The notes: generated by a model not told the origin, from the sequence alone. Positions 26,131-36,243 are shown, numbered from the stretch's first letter. The stretch: 64,000 bases of DNA from Helicobacter himalayensis (GCF_001602095.1 NZ_CP014991.1:1612001-1676000), one strand, 5' to 3'. Translations and numbers: made by a program.

Positions 26131-28140
26131 TTACCTCTTTTTGCCCCTACCTCTGGATTTTTTGAGATTTACCCGCACAATGCCACGCACGGAATTGCAA
26201 AGGAAAATGCTTTGAGTGCGTTTAAGATTCTTCTTTGATAAATACTCCTCGCTTAAAATCCCACAATCAAGCAAAAATGCGCGCATACAGCCCGGTAGCA
26301 AGCCACTTTCAAGTGAGGGCGTTACCAACTTTTTTCCTTGCAAAAGGATAATATTACTTCTTGCACCTTCCGTGAGCGCGCCAAATTCATTGCAGTAAAG
26401 CACATCAAAAAGCGCAGAATCTACATTTTTAAAATGCTCTTGTTTTTCAAAATGCGCTCTTTGCGTGGTTTTGTGATACAAAAAATCATTGTGGGAATCT
26501 TGGCGCGTGTGGGAGAGATAAGCAGTATTTTGCAAGGTGGAAGGCGTGAAATCCCGCACCTGCAAAGACAGCGCACCATTTTGCGTAAGTATGAGTTTTA
26601 CGATAAACACAGGCGCTGGCATGTGGGTAAAATGCTTTTTAAGCATATTGTCCAAACTTTGTGGCATAAAATCCCACGCAAAAGGAATTTGCAGCGGTGA
26701 AAGATTTTTATTTTCCATAAGGCAGGATTTGAGAAATTTTACACGCATTGCCTGCGCGATATGATTGCTCACATAAGGCTTTGCAATGTGTTTTATTTCG
26801 CTTAAAAAAGCTCGTGTGGGATTTTGTGTGAAATTATCAAAATCACTAAAAAGCTTACGCGCGCTTTGCAATAATCTTTGCCAATGATACGCGCCTAAAA
26901 ATACTCTAAAAGCGTTGTTTTCGTATTTAACAAGAAAGGTTTCAAAAAGAGCTATTTCATTGTTTGTATCATCTTGTAGAGTTTCTACATTTTTTGGCTG
27001 GTTAGATTCTGTATTTGTGGGTGTGGCGGAAAATAAAAAGCGTGATTTTACGCGCAATTCTTTAAACTCTTCCTCCATCACAGAATCCCACACAACCCCA
27101 CTTCCAACGCCATAGCGATAAAATTCCTCATATTTGTAACGCACCAAAGTGCGGATTGGCACATTAAAACACGCCTTTTTCTTATGTACTAAGCCAATCG
27201 CACCGCAATACACGCCCCTTGTGCGGGATTCTAACATTTGAATTTTGTGCATTGTGGATTTTTTGGGCGCACCAGTAATCGAGCCACATGGAAAAAGCGC
27301 ATTAAATATAGAAAAGATTTGGCTTAAATCCTGCGTGGAATCTACTTGCGCTTTGAGGATTGAAACCATTTGGTAGAGTGTTTTTAAAGGTCGGATTTTA
27401 AGAAGTTTCTTAACCCTTAAGCTTCCAACGCGCGCGATTTGGCTAATGTCATTGCGCAGTAAATCCACAATCATCATATTTTCAGAAATATTTTTACTAT
27501 CCCTGTGTAAAAATTCCTTGTTCTTCTTATCTTGTGCTTTATCTTTTGCGCGCAAAATCGTGCCCTTCATTGGTTCTAGCGTGATTGAGCCATTTTTCAG
27601 CTTGAAAAAAAGTTCAGGAGAAAAAGAAAGAATCTGCGCATATTTGGTGTTAAAAAAAGCCTTATAACGCGTGTTTTGACGCTTTTTTAACGAGAAAAAA
27701 ACATCAAGTGGCTTTGCACGGGTGAAAAGTCGCATCTCCTGCGTGTAATTAATTTGGTAAGTATTGCCCACCTTTAGTTCATTTTTAATGCGTGCAAAGT
27801 CGCTTTTGTAACGCGAGAAATCAAGATTTTGCAAAATTTCAAAAGCAAAGGGTTGGGAGATTTTTTCGTGCTTAGATTCTAGATAATCTAATTTTTTGCG
27901 TTTGGAAAAAATATAAAATTCTAGCAATGGCAATTGTTTAGAATCTGATGTATCTTGCGCGCTTGAAATGGAATCTAAGTCAAAACTTTCATACCACGCC
28001 TCATACGCCACATACCCAAGCGCGTAGTGCTTTTTAGCATAGCGCTCGATTTTGCAAAACGCCTCTTGCAACTCACTAAATTTATACGCGCGCACAATGG
28101 CTTTTTGCTCAAAATACACATGCTCGCCAAAAATCCACAT
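26131..28140 (-). CDS. pabB: Aminodeoxychorismate synthase / aminodeoxychorismate lyase fusion
   Basis: 669 residues. The N-terminal two thirds is a chorismate-binding enzyme (KNELKVGNTYQINYT, EPMKGTILRA, FPCGSITGAPKKSTM), making 4-amino-4-deoxychorismate. The C-terminal part is a class IV PLP aminotransferase-type lyase (NEFGALTEGARSNIILL, ending FLCNSVRGIVRV) that releases p-aminobenzoate. Thus both late steps are in one polypeptide. The join is at about residues 390-420. It lies between metF (12-base gap) and pabA (6-base gap) in a one-carbon operon. Confidence 0.93.
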   Translation of the reverse strand: MWIFGEHVYFEQKAIVRAYKFSELQEAFCKIERYAKKHYALGYVAYEAWYESFDLDSISSAQDTSDSKQLPLLEFYIFSKRKKLDYLESKHEKISQPFAFEILQNLDFSRYKSDFARIKNELKVGNTYQINYTQEMRLFTRAKPLDVFFSLKKRQNTRYKAFFNTKYAQILSFSPELFFKLKNGSITLEPMKGTILRAKDKAQDKKNKEFLHRDSKNISENMMIVDLLRNDISQIARVGSLRVKKLLKIRPLKTLYQMVSILKAQVDSTQDLSQIFSIFNALFPCGSITGAPKKSTMHKIQMLESRTRGVYCGAIGLVHKKKACFNVPIRTLVRYKYEEFYRYGVGSGVVWDSVMEEEFKELRVKSRFLFSATPTNTESNQPKNVETLQDDTNNEIALFETFLVKYENNAFRVFLGAYHWQRLLQSARKLFSDFDNFTQNPTRAFLSEIKHIAKPYVSNHIAQAMRVKFLKSCLMENKNLSPLQIPFAWDFMPQSLDNMLKKHFTHMPAPVFIVKLILTQNGALSLQVRDFTPSTLQNTAYLSHTRQDSHNDFLYHKTTQRAHFEKQEHFKNVDSALFDVLYCNEFGALTEGARSNIILLQGKKLVTPSLESGLLPGCMRAFLLDCGILSEEYLSKKNLKRTQSIFLCNSVRGIVRVNLKKSRGRGKKR

Positions 28141-28152
28141 AAAATAAAGTGC

Positions 28153-29079
28153 TTATGCCCTGTCAAAATACGGCGCAAAAAGCGCGATTTTTTGCGGATT
28201 CATAAAGTGGATTTTGTTATTAAGCTTTTGGAGCTTTTGGAGTAAAATCACGCTTTGTTCAAAACCCACTTTTTCTTCTTCTTGCTTGCTGATTTTTGAA
28301 GCAGATTCTAAGCTTTCAATGAGACTTTCTGGCACAAAGACGCCGGGCAATTTATCACGCAAAAAAAGCGCAGTTTTGTAACTCAAAATGGGATAAAAAC
28401 CAAAAATAAGCACGCTTTTGCGCCCATACTCGCTATTGAGTCGCTCTATGGCTTTTAACAAAAATGCGCCACTTTTTTCATCATATACCGGCTGGGTAAA
28501 AAAGCCTATAACCTCGCTATTGCTTAGCTTTTTGGCTAATTTTGTTTTAAGACTTTCCATATTATTTGCGTAAGAATTAATGACATGAAAATTATAAATT
28601 TTTTGCACAGGCTCACTTAGGGGCTTATGATTTATGCCATAGCCACTATTTAGCGCATCAATAATGCGTGCGAGTTTTAAAGAATTATCCTCAAATATAC
28701 CCTTAGTTTCCGTGCAATCCCCAAGCTTGATAGAATCCCCCGTGAGGCTCAAGAATACGCGCAAGCCAAGTTCATTTGCCGCTAAAATATCACCACAAAG
28801 CGCGATAGAATTGCGATCCCTCATACTAAGCGTGCAAATAAGTGGCTTTTGCAAAAAATCTTGCAGTTTTAGCGAGCTAATGACAGATGAAGGCTTGAAA
28901 CGCGCTAATGGAGAATCCGTGCAGACAAAGGCGTTGATGTAATCTAAATTTTGCAATTGCCTTAGAGAATCTGTTCGTATTTTTGCGCTTAAAGGCGGAG
29001 TGATTTCAAGGCTTAAAAATGGCGCGTTGGTGTGAAGCTTTGCAATAAGAGATTCTAAATCGAAATTTTTTGCTTTCAT
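28153..29079 (-). CDS. metF: Methylenetetrahydrofolate reductase
   Basis: 308 residues, TIM-barrel flavoprotein. Early SLEITPP motif (catalytic Glu) and later the FFTQPVYDEKSG block are family markers. It reduces 5,10-methylene-THF to 5-methyl-THF, the methyl donor for MetE, whose gene lies 122 bases upstream in the same direction. The gap contains a T-rich stretch but no obvious hairpin, so co-transcription is likely. Confidence 0.93.
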   Translation of the reverse strand: MKAKNFDLESLIAKLHTNAPFLSLEITPPLSAKIRTDSLRQLQNLDYINAFVCTDSPLARFKPSSVISSLKLQDFLQKPLICTLSMRDRNSIALCGDILAANELGLRVFLSLTGDSIKLGDCTETKGIFEDNSLKLARIIDALNSGYGINHKPLSEPVQKIYNFHVINSYANNMESLKTKLAKKLSNSEVIGFFTQPVYDEKSGAFLLKAIERLNSEYGRKSVLIFGFYPILSYKTALFLRDKLPGVFVPESLIESLESASKISKQEEEKVGFEQSVILLQKLQKLNNKIHFMNPQKIALFAPYFDRA

Positions 29080-29201
29080 TTGTACCCTTTTTGTCTTCTT
29101 AAATTTACTCTTTTGCTTTTTTACTTCTGTTTGTAGATTTACTCGCCAACGCTTGTGCGCGAGAATCTCTATATTTAGATTCCCACGCTAGATTCTAAAA
29201 C

Positions 29202-31472
29202 TTACAGCTTCGCACGCACCGCTTTTGTCGCTTCGACCATATTTTTAAGGCTCGGCTTTACCTCTTCCCATTTACGCGTTTTAAGCCCGCAGTCTGGATT
29301 TATCCAAAGTTGCTCTTTTGGCAATACCTCTAAAAGTGCCTTAATTTGCGCTTCTATTTCCTCCACACTTGGGATTCTTGGACTATGAATATCATACACG
29401 CCCGGACCTACTTCGTGCGTATAACCCACTTGCTTAAAGATTTTTAGCAGGCTATTGCCACTGCGCGCGGTTTCGATGCTTATCACATCTGCATCAAGCG
29501 CCTCGATGGTTTTAATAATATCATTAAACTCGCTATAACACATATGCGTGTGAATCTGCGTGCTAGATTCTGCTACGGCAGTGGAGATTTTAAAGCATTT
29601 AAGCGCCCATTCTTCATAGGTTTTGATATTTTCCGCGCGCAAAGGATAGCCCTCTTTAAACGCTGCTTCATCAACTTGAATAATCTTAATCCCACCTTTT
29701 TGCAAGTCATCTATCTCATCAGCAATTCCTAACGCGATTTGCTCACACACTTGCGCGCGTGAAATATCATCGCGCACAAAACTCCAATTTAAGATAGTTA
29801 CCGGACCTGTAAGCATTCCTTTCATAATCTTTTGCGTGAGGCTTTGGGCGTATTTGCTCCACTCTAACGTCATCGCTTTTGGGCGACTCACATCGCCAAA
29901 AATAATTGGTGGCTTCACGCAGCGACTACCATAGCTTTGCACCCAACCATTTGCGCTAAACACAAAACCTTCCATTTGCTCGCCAAAATACTCCACCATA
30001 TCATTACGCTCTGGCTCGCCATGCACAAGGACATCAAGCCCAATTTCCTCTTGGAACTTCACACAATCTTTGATATACTCCTTAATGCCCTCATCATAGA
30101 CATTTTTATCAATCACACCTTTTTTGTAGTTTCGACGCAATGCTCTCAATTCTGGCGTTTGTGGAAATGAGCCAATAGTTGTCGTGGCTAAATCGCCATA
30201 GCCTAGATTCTCGCGTTGAATCTTAATGCGCGTCGCAAAATCCTCCTTACGCACTTTGAGTGTGTTTGCACTTACGCGCTCGCGCACAGCTTTATTGTTG
30301 GTGCGTGAAGAGTTCGCACGCGCGGAATTAATCGCCTTATTTTGCGTGAAAAATTCTTTACTTTCTGCTTTTGGCACGTTATTTTTGAAAAGATCCTCTA
30401 AAACTTCTAATTCAATGAGCTTTTCTTGCGCGAAGCTTAACCAAGAGAGAATCTCTTTATCCATTTTATTTTCATCATCTTTACCAAAAGGCACATGCAA
30501 GAGCGAGCACGAAGCGCTTACGATAACGCGCTCCTTTGGCACAATTTGCGCGATTTGCTCTAAAAGTGCAAGTTTAGATTCTAAATTTGCCACCCAAATA
30601 TTGCGCCCATCAATCACGCCCGCAAAAAGCACTTTATCGCTATTTGCGATAGCTTGCAAGCTCTCAAAGTTTTTCTCACCATACACAAAGTCAAGCCCGA
30701 TACCATAAATTGACGTTTTTAGTAAAATCTCGGTAAATTCCTTGCTATGCTCAAAAAATGTGCTAACAATGGCTTTCACGCCCTTTTTAGCAATAACATC
30801 ATAAATGCACTCAATCGCGCCTCTATCATACACGCATTGCAACTCAGAAAGCTCTTTGTCCCAGCCACGCACAAAAATCGGCTCGCTAAATTCAATCACA
30901 ATGTTCGGAATCTTCGCCACCAACTCATCGATTAAATCCAAATACGCGCTTTTCACCTTGCTAAATACCTCTTTTGGCTCGCCTTTAACAACCTTGCTAA
31001 GCCCAAAAAATGTGAAAAGCCCAATCAGGCTAATTTTTGGGTTATAGCCTAGATTTTTGGCTTCATTATACTGCGCAATGATAGTGCTTGCATCAGCCTT
31101 GTATTCATCATCGATGCTAAGCTCTGGCACGACATAGTGATAGTTTGTATTAAACCACTTTGTCATCTCGCACGCCACCGCGTCTCTAGCTCCGCGCGCT
31201 AACGCAAAATAGCCTTCCAACCCGCTCACATTTTTAAAACGTGCAGGCTTTGCGTTGAGCACATAAGCTAAATCTAGCACATTGTCATAAAAGCTAAAGT
31301 CATTCACGCACACATATTCTAGGTTTTTTTGCTTCGCCCAATGCTTTGCGCGCAATTCTTTTGCTACACTTTCAAGCTCACTTTGGCTACACTTGCCACT
31401 CCAAAACGCCTCTAGCGCTTTTTTGAGTTCCCTATTTTGCCCCATTCTTGGAAATCCGATGATATTGCTCAT
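29202..31472 (-). CDS. metE: Cobalamin-independent methionine synthase
   Basis: 756 residues, full length. Double barrel: N-terminal IGFPRMGQNRELKKALEAFW and the C-terminal catalytic barrel from about residue 430 (TTTIGSFPQT). Zinc ligands are visible in IHTHMCYSEF (His and Cys) and NPDCGLKTR (Cys). It methylates homocysteine using 5-methyl-THF polyglutamate. A segment around residues 385-410 (NSARANSSRTNNKAVRERVS) is a low-complexity linker. The upstream region holds a 14-base inverted repeat that may be regulatory. Confidence 0.97.
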   Translation of the reverse strand: MSNIIGFPRMGQNRELKKALEAFWSGKCSQSELESVAKELRAKHWAKQKNLEYVCVNDFSFYDNVLDLAYVLNAKPARFKNVSGLEGYFALARGARDAVACEMTKWFNTNYHYVVPELSIDDEYKADASTIIAQYNEAKNLGYNPKISLIGLFTFFGLSKVVKGEPKEVFSKVKSAYLDLIDELVAKIPNIVIEFSEPIFVRGWDKELSELQCVYDRGAIECIYDVIAKKGVKAIVSTFFEHSKEFTEILLKTSIYGIGLDFVYGEKNFESLQAIANSDKVLFAGVIDGRNIWVANLESKLALLEQIAQIVPKERVIVSASCSLLHVPFGKDDENKMDKEILSWLSFAQEKLIELEVLEDLFKNNVPKAESKEFFTQNKAINSARANSSRTNNKAVRERVSANTLKVRKEDFATRIKIQRENLGYGDLATTTIGSFPQTPELRALRRNYKKGVIDKNVYDEGIKEYIKDCVKFQEEIGLDVLVHGEPERNDMVEYFGEQMEGFVFSANGWVQSYGSRCVKPPIIFGDVSRPKAMTLEWSKYAQSLTQKIMKGMLTGPVTILNWSFVRDDISRAQVCEQIALGIADEIDDLQKGGIKIIQVDEAAFKEGYPLRAENIKTYEEWALKCFKISTAVAESSTQIHTHMCYSEFNDIIKTIEALDADVISIETARSGNSLLKIFKQVGYTHEVGPGVYDIHSPRIPSVEEIEAQIKALLEVLPKEQLWINPDCGLKTRKWEEVKPSLKNMVEATKAVRAKL

Positions 31473-31533
31473 ATCTTGTCCTTTGTGATGAAATAATTTT
31501 GTAGGTGCAATTGTGGCACAAATTTTTAAAAAT

Positions 31534-31672
31534 ACGATATGTGTTTGGTGATTTTTACTATAAATTTTTTGATTTTTTGGTATTTTTTAGTAAATTTCTA
31601 GCAACAATCCCTATTTTGCGAGAATCTGACGCCAAATCCACTATGCCACAAAAAGTAACAAACACATATCGT
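31534..31672. repeat. Long-spaced 14-base inverted repeat upstream of metE
   Basis: ACGATATGTGTTTG at 31534-31547 and its exact complement CAAACACATATCGT at 31659-31672, 111 bases apart. The left arm is about 60 bases before the metE start, within reach of its promoter. Could be a pair of operator sites in opposite orientation. Confidence 0.65.
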
Positions 31673-31726
31673 GTTTTAAATTTTATGATTCTAAAATATA
31701 AAATCAAAAAATACTCGCTTAAATGC

Positions 31727-31732
31727 TATAAT
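31727..31732 (+). promoter_or_regulatory. -10 element (TATAAT) of the GT61 gene
   Basis: ATGCTATAAT context, 33 bases before the GTG start; a strong AAGGAGG ribosome-binding site follows at about 31752. Confidence 0.6.
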
Positions 31733-31764
31733 GCCCACCACAAAATTAAAAAAAGGAGGCTCTT

Positions 31765-33193
31765 GTGGCAATACTAAATAAATTTTTTCAATCCAAAACT
31801 ACAACCTTTAGCAAAGCAAAAGAAAACAACGAAATAAGCGAAGAAATTTGCGTATGGAATGAAGAAAATGTGCTCGTTTGCGGAAATGGACTTTTTTACT
31901 ATCAAGATGAAAATTCCTTGCCAGAAGTCTTAGATAAAGCTTTGAGGGGGGGGGGATATTGCAAAGAAAAATTCCACAGATTCTAAAAATCTCAACCAGC
32001 GCGATAGAATCTTAGATTCCCGACAATCAAAAAACGCAGAGTATGAGCGCAAAGCGGAGGCGCAGTGCGATTTATTTGCACAAGATGATACCATAAAAAG
32101 AAATAGCTCTAAACCCCATTATTCTAACTTTCACCTTACTGATGTTTTTGGAAACTACCATCATTTTTTTCGCCCCTACACTTACAAAACTAAAAAACTT
32201 ATTGTTCGCACCTTGCCAAATGCCTATGCAAGGACAAATATAGATTTAGTTTTCACAAAAAGTAAAAAAGCGTTGCTTTCTTATACTACTCTCAGAATAC
32301 ATCCATTTAACACCCCAAAAAACCTAAACACAAGGCAAGCTCTTATAAATATCTTGCGCTTATCAAAAAATTGGTTTAAATTGTTTTATATCCCCTTTTA
32401 TACGCGTAAAATCACAGACCTAAATGGAAGCGCAGCTCTTTTAACGCGAAATGTGGGAGATTGCTACGGACACTTTATTACTGAAGTGATGATGGGACTT
32501 TATCAAATACGCCTTAGCAAAAAAATGCCGGATTTTTATATCCTGCCACAAAACTATTCTTTTCAAAAAGAATTGCCAAAAATGCTAGGAATTAATGAAT
32601 CTCAAATTATCCCAGCAAACAAAAATCATCTGATTTTCGCACAAGAACTCATTATCCCAACACTTTTGAATGAATATGAAATTATTGAATACAGAAAACA
32701 TACGCATTTTCGCATACTCTACCAGCCTAGCCTTGTTAAACATTTATATACCCAGATATTATCGCAATCTTGGATACCAAGGCGCAAAATATTTTTTACG
32801 CGTCCAAAAAATTCTAATCGCAACATTGTAAATCATAACGAAGTGGAAGCGATATTTAAAGAATTTGGTTTTGAGATTATCTTGCCGGATTCTTTAAGCA
32901 TACAAAAACAAATTGAACTTATGCAGGAATGCAAAATCCTAGCAGGAATGCACGGCTCAAGCCTTGCAAATTCTATCTTTCTAAATAAACACGCTACTTT
33001 ATTTGAACTTTTTTCTGAATACTACCACGATAATCACCCGCACTTTATTGCACTTGCTAAAGAATGTAAATATTTTTATATGATTGGAAAAACCCCAGAT
33101 ACCTCTATGCACCCACAACAAGAAAATACCTATATCGAGCCAAATACATTAAGAAAAGCGTTAGAGAATATTAAAAAATATGTAGAATTTTAA
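31765..33193 (+). pseudogene. Glycosyltransferase family 61-like protein, phase-variable (poly-G, OFF here)
   Basis: Starts at a GTG (AILNKFFQSK) after a strong AAGGAGG. A run of ten G (31946-31955) puts translation into a frame that stops at 31986. With nine or twelve G the frame continues without stops through 33193, about 475 residues. The C-terminal half holds GT61/DUF563 features: TRNVGDCYGHFITEVMMGLY, RRKIFFTRPKNSNRNIVN and GMHGSSLANSIFL. Such enzymes add sugars to surface glycans; donor and acceptor are unknown. The last part (32213 on) could be made from an internal start but lacks a good ribosome-binding site. Confidence 0.87.
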
Positions 33194-33201
33194 GAACAAA
33201 G

Positions 33202-33232
33202 CCTTTATGAAAGCACAGGGCTTTCATAAAGG
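33202..33232. terminator. 13-bp perfect hairpin between GT61 and petC
   Basis: CCTTTATGAAAGC / GCTTTCATAAAGG with a five-base loop, just after the GT61 stop and eight bases beyond the petC stop. The pair of convergent genes suggests a two-way terminator, although T runs are weak. Confidence 0.7.
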
Positions 33233-33239
33233 AAGGAAA

Positions 33240-34481
33240 TTAGTGTAATTGCTTCCAAATTTTGCGCTTCCAAAAATACGCAAGCACGCTCAACACACCA
33301 AAGAATATTATCAAATACACACCAAGCGCTTCGCGCTCTTGCTTTTTAGAATCGCCAACAGATTCCAAATATGCAATCACGCGATCTTGAGATTCTTGAG
33401 TGAGTCCAACGCGTGGCATTGAAAGTCCCACAGGCATCACTCCCATTTCTTTTGCAAGATTTGTGTAATCATCATCTTCCTGCCACGGGCTTTTTGAAGT
33501 ATTTTCAGGAAGTGAGATTCCATAAGCTTTAGCATCTTTCTCCTCTTCTACTGCAATTTTTTGTGCTTTTTGTTCAGCATTAAGCGAAGAATCTGTATTG
33601 ATTTTTTCTATCTCTTCAGCTCTTTTTTGATTAACCAAAGAATCAAGCACAGCTTGCTTAATCGCGCTGTATGCCACCCTTTGTGGGTTATTGATAAAAG
33701 CTTCTAAATAATGTTCACCCTTAGCACGGATAATCATCGATAAATCCGGAGCTTCCGCACCTAGATAGTTTTTGATTTCGTTGCGTTTGGCAAGTACTTG
33801 CGCTAAATGCTCTGCGCTCTTTGGCTCATCATAGCGGATATTATGGCATCTTGAGCAAGCATCTTGAAACACTGCTTTATTTGTCAAGCGCTCCTCTAAG
33901 TCTTTCAAAATTGCTTCTTTTTTAGAATCTGAAAGCTCGCTTTTTGCAAGTGCTTCTTTTTGCTCGGTGTATTCTTGAGAGTAAATCACCTCATTTCTCA
34001 AAGACACGCTACCGATGGATTTTAGATACGCCACAATATCTGCGACTTCTTGCTCTATATCATCACCTTCTGGCGCATAAGGAAGCATTGGGAATGGATT
34101 CTCATCGTTAAATTTATGCTCCAACTTTAGTGCATGCACAGGATCAATGATAAGTGCTGCTAAAAATTTCTCATCATAAATCGCGCCTGCTGTGGATAAA
34201 TCTGGCGTAGTAATCTTGCCATCTTTTCCACCATCAAACTGCAATACCCCATTATCAAAGCCCGCAGCCTTGATATTGTGGCAAGCAATGCAGTTTCCAG
34301 TCACAATTGCTTCTCCTCTGTCTTTATCACCCTTGCTTAAATCAATGCTTTGTAAATCATTGAACGCAAAATCAACAGGCGCAGTTTTTGGGTGGAACAC
34401 TGAATGTGCGAGTGGCTCTACACCCCAATACAAAACGCCTACAACGACACCTACAATAACTAATATTTTAAGTTCTCTCAT
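33240..34481 (-). CDS. petC: Ubiquinol-cytochrome c reductase, di-heme cytochrome c1 subunit
   Basis: 413 residues. An N-terminal membrane anchor (about 5-25), two haem sites CIACH and CSRCH in two cytochrome c domains, a Lys/Glu-rich region (about 290-320) and a C-terminal anchor (about 390-408). The di-haem form of c1 is usual in Campylobacterota. It passes electrons from the Rieske protein to soluble cytochrome c. The start overlaps the petB stop (ATGA), so the genes are coupled. Confidence 0.95.
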   Translation of the reverse strand: MRELKILVIVGVVVGVLYWGVEPLAHSVFHPKTAPVDFAFNDLQSIDLSKGDKDRGEAIVTGNCIACHNIKAAGFDNGVLQFDGGKDGKITTPDLSTAGAIYDEKFLAALIIDPVHALKLEHKFNDENPFPMLPYAPEGDDIEQEVADIVAYLKSIGSVSLRNEVIYSQEYTEQKEALAKSELSDSKKEAILKDLEERLTNKAVFQDACSRCHNIRYDEPKSAEHLAQVLAKRNEIKNYLGAEAPDLSMIIRAKGEHYLEAFINNPQRVAYSAIKQAVLDSLVNQKRAEEIEKINTDSSLNAEQKAQKIAVEEEKDAKAYGISLPENTSKSPWQEDDDYTNLAKEMGVMPVGLSMPRVGLTQESQDRVIAYLESVGDSKKQEREALGVYLIIFFGVLSVLAYFWKRKIWKQLH

Positions 34482-35716
34482 TGTCTTGCCCCCTTATTCT
34501 TGTTTCTTTCCATAATCGTTACAACAGGTAGCGCGACAAATACCCATATTAAGAATCCTAGAGCAGCCACCAAACCAATTTGGTTATTAATGCCTTCTGG
34601 TGGTAATTTACCAAAGATTGTAAGCACAACTAAATCAACAACAAGCACCCAAAACCATACAAAATACCCGCTTCTTTTGTGCGCTGGCGCAACAGCTGGG
34701 CTTCTATCCAGCCACGGAAGGAAAAGGAATGCCACCTGTGCAATACCAAATGCCGCAAGCCCCAAATCCGCGCTAAAGAAAAATCCTCTTAACACTTCAT
34801 AACTCCACAAGAAATACCACTCTGGGTAAATATGTGCCGGCGTTTTAAGGTTATTTGCAGGGTCAAAGTTGATGGGATCCATCGCAAAATCAAAGTGATA
34901 ACATACAAGATAGAAAAAGAGCATCATAAAGACACTAACGATGAAAATATCCTTGCAAAGGAAGTCTGGCCAAAACGCAATCACCTTAGATTCTGCCTTT
35001 TTGCCTTCTTCGTATTTCTTTGCTTCCGCTTCAAAGTCAATCTCTTCGCCCTCTTCGTTATTGACATGCGGCACTCTTAGTGTGTAAAAGTGCAATGCAA
35101 TAACCATCAAAATAACAATAGGCAACAAGCACACATGCAACATAAAAAATCTTGTCAGCGTAGAATCCGCCACGACAAAATTCCCTCTCACCCATTCAAC
35201 CAAATCAGGACCTACACCCGGAATCGCACTTGGCAAGTTTGTAATCACAGCCGCCGCCCAAAAGCTCATTTGTCCCCACGGAAGCATATAACCGCTAAAC
35301 GCTTCAGCAGAAAAAAGCACGAAAAGCAACATTCCGCCAATCCACACCATCTCTCTACCGCGCTTATAAGAGCCATAATAAATCGCCACAAACATATGGA
35401 TGTAAATAATCAAAAATATCATACTTGCAGCCACTGCGTGAATATGTCTCCACAGCCAACCAAACGCCACTTCGCGCATAATCGTATCATTCACACTATC
35501 AAAGGCAAGTTTGGTATCAGGCTTGTAATACATAAGCAAAAACAGCCCGCTCACCACCAATGCGCTAAAAAGCACCAACAAAATAACACCCATAGCCCAA
35601 AGAAAGTTAATTTTCTTTGGAACCCAATACTTCGTCATCAACACTTCGATAAGCTTCCTTACCGCGATGCGTTGATCAAGCCAATCTACAATACCATCTG
35701 CTTTTTTTACTTCCAT
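34478..35716 (-). CDS. petB: Cytochrome b of the bc1 complex
   Basis: 412 residues with eight or so membrane helices. Haem-binding histidines in helices II and IV (WLWRHIHAVAASMIFLIIYIH and FFMLHVCLLPIVILMVIALH), and the quinol-site PEWYFLWSYE motif near 305 (PEWY, here HIYPEWYF). A charged loop (EEGEEIDFEAEAKKYEEGKK) lies between helices IV and V. It oxidises quinol in the inner membrane. Middle gene of petABC; 23 bases after petA. Confidence 0.96.
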   Translation of the reverse strand: MEVKKADGIVDWLDQRIAVRKLIEVLMTKYWVPKKINFLWAMGVILLVLFSALVVSGLFLLMYYKPDTKLAFDSVNDTIMREVAFGWLWRHIHAVAASMIFLIIYIHMFVAIYYGSYKRGREMVWIGGMLLFVLFSAEAFSGYMLPWGQMSFWAAAVITNLPSAIPGVGPDLVEWVRGNFVVADSTLTRFFMLHVCLLPIVILMVIALHFYTLRVPHVNNEEGEEIDFEAEAKKYEEGKKAESKVIAFWPDFLCKDIFIVSVFMMLFFYLVCYHFDFAMDPINFDPANNLKTPAHIYPEWYFLWSYEVLRGFFFSADLGLAAFGIAQVAFLFLPWLDRSPAVAPAHKRSGYFVWFWVLVVDLVVLTIFGKLPPEGINNQIGLVAALGFLIWVFVALPVVTIMERNKNKGARQ

Positions 35717-35739
35717 TATTTGCTCCTTAAAACCTTAAG

Positions 35740-36243
35740 CTACGCATTTTTAAGCGCTTTGTATTCGGGACCTTCCTCACCTAGCACCATTTTAAGTCCA
35801 TCAAGTTTGAAAGGTGGGATTTCCATAGGTCTTGGTGGCGGTGTGCCTTTTTTATTCACACCAGAAGCATCAAACTGCCCACCATGGCACGCACACAAAA
35901 AGCTTTGTTTCTTTTCATCAAAGCCGGGGATACAACCCAAATGCGTGCAAATCTGAATCCCAACCGTATATAAAGCCCCATTTATTTCAAAATCGCGCCC
36001 CTCAACCTTTGGAGCGCCACTTTGTTTTTTGAGGATATAAACAGGCTTGCCTCTCCACTCTACCGTGTTCAATACACCTTCTTGGACTTGACTTAAATCT
36101 ACAATCGTAAATCCTGCAGAAACCACACTTGGCAACGGATCCCAAGAGCGCTTCATCGCATATAAGGAAGCTACCGCACCAGCTACAGCGACACCTCCTA
36201 GCGTCATACCAAGAAAATCACGCCTTTTGACATTCTCTGACAT
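35740..36243 (-). CDS. petA: Rieske iron-sulfur subunit of the bc1 complex
   Basis: 167 residues from the ATG at 36243 (MSENVKRRDFLG) with an AAAAGGAGAATG upstream; a longer in-frame extension to 36312 looks non-coding. A Tat-type signal-anchor RRDFLGMTLGGVAVAGAVAS holds it in the membrane. The 2Fe-2S ligands are in CTHLGC and CACHGG. The hinge-held head shuttles electrons from quinol to cytochrome c1. First gene of petABC. Confidence 0.96.
   Translation of the reverse strand: MSENVKRRDFLGMTLGGVAVAGAVASLYAMKRSWDPLPSVVSAGFTIVDLSQVQEGVLNTVEWRGKPVYILKKQSGAPKVEGRDFEINGALYTVGIQICTHLGCIPGFDEKKQSFLCACHGGQFDASGVNKKGTPPPRPMEIPPFKLDGLKMVLGEEGPEYKALKNA

Larger units (their letters stand above)
31473..31764. 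other. Divergent intergenic region between metE and the GT61 gene
   Basis: 292 bases, very AT-rich, no gene. It contains the 14-base inverted repeat pair described separately and the promoter of the GT61 gene. No recognised riboswitch. Confidence 0.6.

Noticed and set aside
31473-31764. Possible riboswitch upstream of metE
   Set aside because: No SAM, cobalamin or other consensus was recognised, only the long-spaced inverted repeat.
35090-35956. 288-codon plus-strand ORF opposite petB/petA
   Set aside because: His/Asn/Lys-rich antisense product; both petB and petA are certain.
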